Assembly: GCA_934631995.1 (NCBI GenBank)
Contig: CAKTYF010000014.1
Span: 1 to 29,057, forward strand
From: an uncultured Eggerthellaceae bacterium
Lineage (GTDB): Bacteria > Actinomycetota > Coriobacteriia > Coriobacteriales > Eggerthellaceae
DNA length: 29,057 nt
Reading direction: 5' to 3'
The notes beneath the pieces are model-generated. The model saw only the letters and a program-made list of their open reading frames with translations. It ran no database searches and had not been told where the DNA came from. Positions 23,131-29,057 of the stretch are shown here, piece by piece. Numbering within the stretch: position 1 is the first letter of the stretch; each line of letters begins with the position of its first letter. Both the position numbers and the translations under genes were made by a program.

Positions 23131-24974
23131 AAGAAATCACCGCCCCTCATCTGCTTGACCAGGCTCGATAGCGCACCATTAGCTGCCAGAAGCTCGCAAG
23201 GGCGTCCGCTTTCCACAACGCGGCCGTCTTCAACAACCAGCACGTAATCCATATTCTCAAGCCAGTGCAAACGATGCGTGGCGAAAAACACCAACCGGCC
23301 CTCCATCAGGGGAAGCATACGTTCCTTCAGCGCAAGCTCTGTCTGAATATCCAAATGCGCCGTGGGCTCGTCGAAAATGAGCACCTTGCGCTGGGAATCC
23401 AAAAACGCGCGCGCAAGCGTCACACGCTGCGCCTGCCCGCCAGAAAGCTGCCTGCCCTGTTGACCCAGAAGCGTGTTGACCCCCTGGGGAAGCTGCGCCA
23501 CCGTATCTTCCAATCCCGCAAGCTTAATAGCCTGGTCAACGTCGTGTTCAGACGCACCAGGCACGTAAAACGCCACGTTATCGCGCAGCGACGCGTTGAA
23601 AATGTGCGGGTTTTGCGGGATAAACGTGACTTGTTTGAGCCACTGGGGGTTATTCAGCGTGGGAACGCTTGCGCCGTTGACAAAAATCTCGCCCGCTGTG
23701 GGGTTCGAGAAGCCAGCAAGCAATCGGGCCAGCGTTGTTTTACCCGACCCCGACATGCCAACAATGCCAACTTTACAGGACCATTCGACGCGGAAATTAA
23801 CCCTATTCAAGGCGAAGGGGTCGTTGCTGCTGTGCTGAAAACTAACATCGCGGAACTCAAGGGTAGAGTTATTATTCCAGCTCAGCGCGTCGGTTTCGTG
23901 CGGTTTCTCCGCTGCACCGTCCACCGCTGCGCCCGCGTCCGACACACCACCAACGCCCGCCGCGCCCGCGACTTCCACGGCAGTAACGGACGCGCTCGGC
24001 GCCTTCCCGCCTTCGCCACCTATAACATTCAGGATCGAGATCAAACTGTTACGCCCATCCAAGCTGGCATGAAAATCCGTGGAGTAGCGGCGCACGGCGG
24101 CGAAGTATTCCGGCACCATGATAAGAACCGCAAGCGCGGACTCAAGGCCCACACTGCCGTTAAGAAGCCTGAATCCCAGCATGATTGCCACCGCCGCCAG
24201 GGCAAACGTGCGAAACAGATCCAAAACCAGACTGCTTAGCGTAGCCGTGCGCAACGTTTTGACGGTTGCAGCGCGGAACGCTTCGGAAACCGCGAAAACC
24301 TGATTCGCGTATGGTTTCGATCGGCCGAACGCCTTGAGCGTGGCAAGCCCGCGCAGCGTGTCCATGAAATGATTGGCCAGGCGGTCGTATTCCTGGTGCT
24401 GGGCCGACGCCCGGGCTTTTGCGTGGGCGCCCAGCAGCTGCATATAACCAATAATGCACGGCAAAATAATCAGCGCAATGACTCCGCTGATCCAGTCGGT
24501 GACAAACAGCGCAACGGCAAGAATGACGGGAATCGCAATAAGGTCGGCAACTTTCGGCAGAATGATCGCAATGTAGTTTCTCACGTTCGCCACGCCGTCG
24601 ATAAGCTCCTGAACGGCGGCTCCGCTTCCGCGCCGCTGCACACCCGCAACTCCCTGCTCGTACGTTGCTTCGACCAGCTGATCTTGGAGCTCCGTAGCAC
24701 ACTTGCGCGAGAACGCATCGGCCATTCTGCTGCGCACGGCATCCAACGCGTTGCGCGCCACAAAAGCGGCGGCAAACCCAAAAGCTCCTGGTAGAGCACC
24801 CGAAACAAGGCTGGCAAACGCCTGCGCCACCGCGCAATCCCACATCCAAGTCAACGCGGCCGCAAGACACAGCGCCTGCACCACAATCAGCAGCGCATCG
24901 GCAGCGGCGCACATCAGGAGCAAGACGAACATGCGCCTTGCCCCCGGAAGATTCAGTATGTTGCGATCCAGCAT
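23127..24974 (-). CDS. cydD: CydD subunit of the CydDC-type ABC exporter
   Basis: This 615-residue half-transporter has an N-terminal membrane domain (to about 315) and an ATPase domain with Walker A GMSGSGKTT (near 408), Q-loop TFIPQNPHIFN, signature LSGGQAQRVTLARAFL and Walker B VLIFDEPTAHLD. It pairs with CydC, whose gene overlaps its stop codon. Like CydC it carries an Ala/Gly/Val-rich stretch (about 316-365) in the link between the membrane and ATPase domains. It starts 64 bp after cydB, with AGGCTGGA before the ATG. Naming as CydD rather than a generic exporter rests on operon position and order. Confidence 0.9.
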   Translation of the reverse strand: MLDRNILNLPGARRMFVLLLMCAAADALLIVVQALCLAAALTWMWDCAVAQAFASLVSGALPGAFGFAAAFVARNALDAVRSRMADAFSRKCATELQDQLVEATYEQGVAGVQRRGSGAAVQELIDGVANVRNYIAIILPKVADLIAIPVILAVALFVTDWISGVIALIILPCIIGYMQLLGAHAKARASAQHQEYDRLANHFMDTLRGLATLKAFGRSKPYANQVFAVSEAFRAATVKTLRTATLSSLVLDLFRTFALAAVAIMLGFRLLNGSVGLESALAVLIMVPEYFAAVRRYSTDFHASLDGRNSLISILNVIGGEGGKAPSASVTAVEVAGAAGVGGVSDAGAAVDGAAEKPHETDALSWNNNSTLEFRDVSFQHSSNDPFALNRVNFRVEWSCKVGIVGMSGSGKTTLARLLAGFSNPTAGEIFVNGASVPTLNNPQWLKQVTFIPQNPHIFNASLRDNVAFYVPGASEHDVDQAIKLAGLEDTVAQLPQGVNTLLGQQGRQLSGGQAQRVTLARAFLDSQRKVLIFDEPTAHLDIQTELALKERMLPLMEGRLVFFATHRLHWLENMDYVLVVEDGRVVESGRPCELLAANGALSSLVKQMRGGDFL

Positions 24975-25038
24975 GATTCCAGCCTAACGCAGTTGCAGTC
25001 CAACGCCGTCACATTCGAGATTCGAGCATTTGCGCGCG

Positions 25039-26052
25039 TCAGTTAACACGTCCGCGAAACGCGCGGTACACCAGCACGTGGTAAACCAGAACCAGCGGCA
25101 CGCCAATGCACGCAATAATGGTCATGGCGAAAAGCGCCGTGCTGCTTGATGCACTATTCGCAACGGTCAAGCTGAGCGCCGAATCAAGCGCGGGGACAAG
25201 ATTCGGAAACTGCGTTGCCGCAAGGATAACAACCAGACCCGCACATCCAAGACCAGCCAAAACAGGCCCAAGAACATCCTTTTTAGGAGTATCCGCCTTG
25301 CACAAAACCGGAATGCACAGCATGCTTGCAACAAAAACAACGGCACCCACAGCCGCCAGCGCTTCGATACCAACAGCATACGGAAGGCTCGGCTTCACAA
25401 ATACGAAGAACACAACGGTGACCAGCGCAAACACCACAATATCAACCACGGAAAGCGTGCGACGGAGCACTGCGGCACGAGCGCGCAGCTCGGAGCCTTC
25501 GGAAGCCTTCAGCGCAACCCAAGCAGCGCCCTGCGTCAGCATATGCACCAAGCCAAGCACGCCGCAAAGCAGAGCAAACGGATTGAGCAGCGCGAAGAAA
25601 CCGCCCGTGTAATCGCCGTTTGCAGCAAGGGGCAGGCCCTGGACGATATTGCCCATTGCAACGCCCAACAGCAGCGCGGGCAGCAAGCTGCCAACGAAGA
25701 ACAGAACGTCCCATAGGCGCGGCATATCGCCATTGTGGCCGCGGAATTCCACCGCCACCGCGCGGAAAATAAGACCGAACAGCACGAGCATAATAGCCAG
25801 GTAGAAGCCGGAAAACACGGTCGCATACGCCGGCGCGAACGCGGCAAACAAAGCGCCGCCGGCCGTAAGGAGCCACACCTCGTTGCCATCCCACACCGGG
25901 CCGATGGCGCGCACAATGCGCTTCTTGTCGCGCTCTTCCTTTGCCAGGAAGGGGTACAAAACGCCGGCGCCCAGGTCAAAGCCGTCCAGGGCAAAGTAGC
26001 CAATGATCAGGACAAAGATGATAATGAACCACAAGTTTCCAAGGATAAGCAT
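25039..26052 (-). CDS. cydB: Cytochrome bd oxidase subunit II
   Basis: This 337-residue membrane protein has about nine hydrophobic segments. Its beginning is characteristic of CydB/CioB: LWFIIIFVLIIGYFALDGFDLGAG (7-30), then IGPVWDGNEVWLLTAGGALFAAFAPAYA. It forms the quinol oxidase with CydA, reducing oxygen to water at the membrane. Its ATG overlaps the cydA stop by one base (TAATG), so translation is coupled. Length is slightly below E. coli CydB (379), as is usual in Gram-positive lineages. Confidence 0.95.
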   Translation of the reverse strand: MLILGNLWFIIIFVLIIGYFALDGFDLGAGVLYPFLAKEERDKKRIVRAIGPVWDGNEVWLLTAGGALFAAFAPAYATVFSGFYLAIMLVLFGLIFRAVAVEFRGHNGDMPRLWDVLFFVGSLLPALLLGVAMGNIVQGLPLAANGDYTGGFFALLNPFALLCGVLGLVHMLTQGAAWVALKASEGSELRARAAVLRRTLSVVDIVVFALVTVVFFVFVKPSLPYAVGIEALAAVGAVVFVASMLCIPVLCKADTPKKDVLGPVLAGLGCAGLVVILAATQFPNLVPALDSALSLTVANSASSSTALFAMTIIACIGVPLVLVYHVLVYRAFRGRVN

Positions 26053-27434
26053 TATTCTTTCACCTCCACGTCCAGCTTAACGGGACGAGCAGCGGCCTCG
26101 TCTTGCGCAGCAATTGCCTCGGGACCGGCCTTAACGGTCTTGATGAAGCTTCTCGCCCACACAACGTAGATAACGGTGTACACCAAGCCGAAAAGTGCCA
26201 ACGCGATGATAATCTGGGGCGCGCTTACTGCTTGGGAAATGCCATCTGCCGTGAGCAGTTCACCATAGACGATCCACGGCTGGCGACCGAATTCAGCTGT
26301 GCACCAGCCGAACTGGATAGCAAGCAGCGCAGCAGCCCAGCCGACCATCATCAGGTAAAGCGGCCATTTGCGCTTTTCAACGCTCAATTTGCCGAAAGCA
26401 ACCAGCAGCGAAAGGATAAGCACAAGTGCGGCAACACCGAAAAGAAGAAGCATCATGTGATAGCACTGATAAATCAGGTTCACGTCGGTCGGGCGCTCGT
26501 TTTCGGGGAAATCGTTGATGCCCGGGAACTCCGCATTAAAGTCACCCGTTGCCAAGAAGCTCGTAAGGCCGGGGATTTCTACGGTGATGAGCTGTTCATT
26601 TTCCTCATCAACCCAGCCGATGAGAGACATGCCCATAGGGCCGGTCTCGTACTGCCCTTCCATGGCGGCCAACTTCGCCGGTTGCTGCTCCGCCACCTCA
26701 ACGGCTTGCTGATGCGCAGCAGGAACCATAAGGATCGTGCACGCCAGCGAAACAACAGCGCCAATCTTGACAAGCTTCATGCCCGCATTGCCTGGGCGCT
26801 TCTTGAGCAGGAAATACGCGCCCACCGCGATGGTCATAAGTGCACCGCAGAGCATCACGGCAACCAGCACGTGCGCATAGCGCTGCAGCGTGGAATAATT
26901 GAGCGCAGCGGCGAAGAAGTCCGTGAGCACGGCGTTACCATCGGGACCAATCGCGTAACCTGCCGGAGTCTGCATCCACGAGTTCGCGATAATAATCCAT
27001 AGAGCAGAAAGACAGGAGCCAATCCAAACAAGCCATGCGCTGACCAGGTAAAACTTCTTGCTCACTTTTTCGCGTCCAAAGAGCAAAACGCCCAAAAAGA
27101 CCGATTCCAAAAAGAACGCGAACAGAGCTTCGGCCGCAAGAGGTGCGCCAAAAATGTCGCCAACAAAGCGCGAGTAATCCGCCCAGTTAGTGCCAAAACT
27201 AAACTCCATCGTAATGCCCGTGGCAACGCCTACGGCAAACGTGCCCGTGAAAAGCTTGAGCCAGAAGCGCGCCAAATGGTCATCTTCAGGTTTGCCACTG
27301 CGGTATGCTTTGGTCATAAGTATGGCAAGAATCAGACCAAATCCAATGCTGAGCGGCACGAACATGTAGTGATAGATAGCCGTTCCGGCAAATTGCAGTC
27401 GGTCAAGAAACACCACATCCTGCATAAATTCCAT
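26052..27434 (-). CDS. cydA: Cytochrome bd oxidase subunit I
   Basis: This 460-residue haem subunit has the expected landmarks. DRLQFAGTAIYHYMFVPLSIG places a haem-ligand His at H22, and ALFAFFLESVFLG holds the buried acidic residue. LQRYAHVLVAV is in the region of the second haem-ligand His, and GRQPWIVYGELLTADGIS is the conserved loop near the C-terminal helices. The Q-loop is of the short type, giving a length below the 522 of E. coli. A strong AAGGAGGGG site precedes the ATG. It is the first gene of cydABDC, which would let this anaerobe consume traces of oxygen. Confidence 0.96.
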   Translation of the reverse strand: MEFMQDVVFLDRLQFAGTAIYHYMFVPLSIGFGLILAILMTKAYRSGKPEDDHLARFWLKLFTGTFAVGVATGITMEFSFGTNWADYSRFVGDIFGAPLAAEALFAFFLESVFLGVLLFGREKVSKKFYLVSAWLVWIGSCLSALWIIIANSWMQTPAGYAIGPDGNAVLTDFFAAALNYSTLQRYAHVLVAVMLCGALMTIAVGAYFLLKKRPGNAGMKLVKIGAVVSLACTILMVPAAHQQAVEVAEQQPAKLAAMEGQYETGPMGMSLIGWVDEENEQLITVEIPGLTSFLATGDFNAEFPGINDFPENERPTDVNLIYQCYHMMLLLFGVAALVLILSLLVAFGKLSVEKRKWPLYLMMVGWAAALLAIQFGWCTAEFGRQPWIVYGELLTADGISQAVSAPQIIIALALFGLVYTVIYVVWARSFIKTVKAGPEAIAAQDEAAARPVKLDVEVKE

Positions 27435-27554
27435 GCAAGTCCCCTCCTTAAGTACCCCTGTTTATAGACGTCTGAAATCCCAGTGTTTCAGTTGTCTTTC
27501 ACTATAAGACATGGCAGGACTAAAATGCACGTGATTTTTGATATTTTTTGATAA

Positions 27555-27567
27555 TTATTACTAATAA
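27555..27567. promoter_or_regulatory. Palindrome in the cydA upstream region
   Basis: TTATTA-C-TAATAA is a perfect 13-nt palindrome about 120 bp upstream of cydA. It could bind a redox or oxygen regulator. It does not match the textbook Rex or FNR boxes closely enough to name one. Confidence 0.35.
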
Positions 27568-27702
27568 GAATACATTACTAGTGTTTGAATATTTCAAGGA
27601 CACAGCAGCACAAGGCGCATGAAAAAACGACAGAGACAGTGAAACTTGCAAGAAACCGAAGGACGTCTTTTCATCTTTAAGCTTTTTCCGCGCCAATCGG
27701 AT

Positions 27703-27940
27703 TCATGTTGTTGAATTTTGGGACCGAAATTCGAAGTTGAGGTCGGTTGGAAGTAGGTTGTGCTGCAGATTTTATCGAAAATCTAAATGTGCCTCAATTG
27801 GAAATAATTTTGAACTGGTGATTTACCAAGGCTTATTTTTCACAAGCAACACGTGTGGCGAAAAAGCCCCGATTCGCGCCCTTGACCTACTTCCAATCGG
27901 CATCAACTTCGTATTAGGAAGCCATTTTTCAACAACATGA
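27703..27940. repeat. 238-bp long-palindrome element (MITE-like)
   Basis: The outer 13 bp match perfectly in inverted orientation (27703-27715 against 27928-27940). After a poorly matching 13-14 bp, about 30 bp further in match with four differences (block containing TTGGAAGTAGGT on the left, ACCTACTTCCAA on the right). Arms are therefore about 56 bp each with about 126 bp between them. No transposase is encoded. It fits a miniature inverted-repeat element or a long hairpin RNA. No clear target-site duplication is visible. Confidence 0.7.
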
Positions 27941-27992
27941 GTCTTGCGCGACGATAAGTCACCAAGAAAAACGGAAATTGCAAGCAAAAAGG

Positions 27993-28109
27993 CGAAGGCG
28001 GCAAGGGAATGAGCCGACGTGCGACGCTTTGGATAAGTTGAGCGGGCTGCAAGCCCAAAGAAGCATTATCCAAGCGGAGTCCGTTCGGCGAATTCCTTGC
28101 TGCCTTCGC
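27993..28109. repeat. Structured repeat element B
   Basis: 27997-28095 matches 21012-21110 without length change, with a variable tip. It folds into a long imperfect hairpin: GCGAAGGC (27993-28000) pairs with GCCTTCGC (28102-28109), TGGATAA pairs with TTATCCA, and the tip GGGCT-TGC-type hairpin closes on AGCCC. Unlike copy A it lacks the 28-bp terminal inverted repeats. Confidence 0.78.
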
Positions 28110-28191
28110 AAGCAGGCAATGGATCGCAAAAAAGCGAAAGTTGGACGAAGTCGCTGCAGCACGAGGGCGGCAGACTGCGAAAAGAAGAGGC

Positions 28192-28224
28192 TTGTTGACA
28201 AAAGGTGGGGTAATTTGTCAACAA
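28192..28224. repeat. 11-bp inverted repeat downstream of GntR gene
   Basis: TTGTTGACAAA (28192-28202) and TTTGTCAACAA (28214-28224) are separated by 11 bp. A second hairpin, GGTGC-TCTTG-GCACC (28229-28243), lies between it and the GntR stop. Together they may end the GntR transcript, or the larger one may be a regulator-binding site. Confidence 0.6.
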
Positions 28225-28256
28225 ATGAGGTGCTCTTGGCACCCAGAGCAGGCGCT

Positions 28257-28634
28257 TTACCCGAGTTTGCCCTGAACCAGAGCCAAGATGCTGCCATCAT
28301 CCATGCCGAAGTTGCGGGCAGCGTGGACCAGGTCATCGGCCATGGCATCGATGGTGCGGTACTCCGCCTCGTTCGCCACAATATTGCTACCCGTAACGAA
28401 CGTACCTTTACCGCGGCGTGACGCAATATAACCTTCACGCTCTAAATCCATGTAGGCGCGATTCACCGTGTTGTAGCTTATGTCCAGGTCGGCAGCAAGT
28501 CCGCGCACCGTGGGCAATTTATCGCCTTCGCAATAAGCACCCGAGGTCACCAAATACGCAATCCTATTTCGGATTTGCAACCACACGGGCAGACCATCGT
28601 TGTGGTCAACCCGAAACGACATCAAAGGATCCAC
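28257..28634 (-). CDS. GntR-family regulator, YtrA-like short form
   Basis: This 125-residue protein has a GntR winged helix (about 15-80): GLPVWLQIRNRIAYLVTSG, then LPTVRGLAADLDISYNTVNRAYMDLEREGYIASRRGKGTFV in shorter blocks. The C-terminal tail of about 45 residues is too short for an FadR- or HutC-type ligand domain, which places it near the YtrA group that often controls ABC transporters. It starts 3 bp after the stop of a close paralog, so the two are co-translated. The middle of the helix-turn-helix is identical in both proteins. Target unknown. Confidence 0.9.
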   Translation of the reverse strand: MDPLMSFRVDHNDGLPVWLQIRNRIAYLVTSGAYCEGDKLPTVRGLAADLDISYNTVNRAYMDLEREGYIASRRGKGTFVTGSNIVANEAEYRTIDAMADDLVHAARNFGMDDGSILALVQGKLG

Positions 28635-28637
28635 GCG

Positions 28638-29030
28638 CTACATCCTTCGGTGCGCCAAGCGCGCTCGAACCATAGCCACAATGTCATCATCGGCCAAACC
28701 AGCGTTTGAGCAAGCACGAATCATGTCGTCAATCACCAGTTCAATGGGGCTATCGGTGGCGCGATCGGCGCCAATCTCGCGACGCGGCGCCACAAATGTA
28801 CCGCGCCCCTTGCGCGTGGCAATGTAACCTTCGCGTTCCAAATCCATGTACGCGCGGTTCACCGTGTTGTAGCTTATGTCCAGGTCGGCAGCAAGTCCGC
28901 GCACCGTGGGCAGCTGCTCGCCTTCCGCAAACGACCCCGAACCAATCAGGTAAGCAATGCGATTTTTAATTTGTATCCAACCGGGCAGGCCGCCCGCGTA
29001 ATCTATTTCAAACGACTTCAGAGAATCCAT
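28638..29030 (-). CDS. GntR-family regulator, YtrA-like short form (paralog)
   Basis: This 130-residue protein has the same layout as its downstream neighbour: winged helix at about 15-80 and a short helical tail ending ARLAHRRM. The two share an identical stretch from LPTVRGLAADLDISYN through DLEREGYIA and differ clearly at both ends. AGGCGA lies before the ATG. It is the first gene of the pair, and its promoter lies beyond the 27 bp of upstream sequence visible. Tandem YtrA-like proteins may form heterodimers, by inference. Confidence 0.9.
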   Translation of the reverse strand: MDSLKSFEIDYAGGLPGWIQIKNRIAYLIGSGSFAEGEQLPTVRGLAADLDISYNTVNRAYMDLEREGYIATRKGRGTFVAPRREIGADRATDSPIELVIDDMIRACSNAGLADDDIVAMVRARLAHRRM

Positions 29031-29057
29031 GTGCTATTCGCCTCTACCCTTTGTGAA

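Larger units (their letters stand above)
27435..28256. promoter_or_regulatory. Long non-coding region upstream of cydA
   Basis: There is no convincing gene in these 822 bp. Nearest cydA is AT-rich DNA that must hold the cyd promoter. A TATAGT-like -10 (minus strand, near 27507) has only a poor -35. TTATTA-C-TAATAA (27555-27567) and TTGAA-TAT-TTCAA-like arms (27585-27597) are operator candidates. Two near-copies of TTTTTGATA (about 27534-27552) form a direct repeat. Further out lie the 238-bp palindromic element (27703-27940), repeat copy B (27993-28109) and an 11-bp inverted repeat (28192-28224), all listed separately. A 67-codon frame at 27737 lies inside the palindrome and was not called. 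Confidence 0.6.

Noticed and set aside
27737..27940. 67-codon frame inside the long palindrome
   Set aside because: It lies within the inverted-repeat element, has no ribosome site and resembles no protein family.
28192..28243. Start of a CRISPR array or toxin-antitoxin locus
   Set aside because: Only one inverted pair and one short hairpin are present, with no regularly spaced direct repeats and no small coding pair.

Overview
The window looks like a chromosome segment from an Eggerthellaceae-type member of the Coriobacteriia (anaerobic gut actinobacteria). This is inferred from gene content, not from a marker gene. The pointers are a LuxR regulator fused to a multi-pass membrane domain, a molybdopterin oxidoreductase, paired uroporphyrinogen-decarboxylase-fold (URO-D) proteins with a GPH-type transporter, DUF169 and CCG-domain iron-sulfur proteins, and a cydABDC operon. 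No rRNA, tRNA, CRISPR array or complete insertion sequence was seen.

Layout. (1) 1-3.4 kb: the N-terminal part of a molybdopterin oxidoreductase and a small zinc-ribbon protein (minus strand), divergent from a membrane-LuxR regulator (plus). (2) 3.6-10.7 kb: a putative substrate-use locus. It holds a URO-D protein and an MFS/GPH symporter (minus), divergent from a PucR-type regulator, then an overlooked 34-residue membrane peptide, a second PucR-type regulator and a second, convergent URO-D protein. The symporter/PucR gap carries two matching inverted-repeat operators about seven helical turns apart. (3) 11.1-11.6 kb: a PadR regulator with a clear terminator. (4) 11.8-16.5 kb: a minus-strand redox operon (DUF169-ferredoxin, GNAT acetyltransferase, HdrD/GlpC-like CCG protein) with an 846 bp upstream region, preceded by a LysR gene. 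(5) 16.8-17.5 kb: an unusual SemiSWEET-like membrane domain fused to a universal stress protein. (6) 17.6-20.8 kb: pabA-pabC-pabB, overlapping genes for p-aminobenzoate (folate) synthesis, behind a leader with an intrinsic terminator. (7) 21.2-27.4 kb: cydABDC, encoding cytochrome bd oxidase and its CydDC exporter. (8) 27.4-29.1 kb: an AT-rich non-coding region rich in palindromes, then two tandem YtrA-like GntR regulators.

The genes fall into three themes: regulated uptake and processing of an unknown small molecule (URO-D/GPH/PucR), iron-sulfur and molybdenum redox chemistry, and housekeeping folate and respiratory functions. The best unexplained signals are a structured repeat present twice (about 21.0 and 28.0 kb), a separate 238 bp long-palindrome element at 27.7 kb, the SemiSWEET-USP fusion, the twin operators at 6.3-6.4 kb, and Ala/Gly-rich insertions in loops or tails of at least five otherwise ordinary enzymes.
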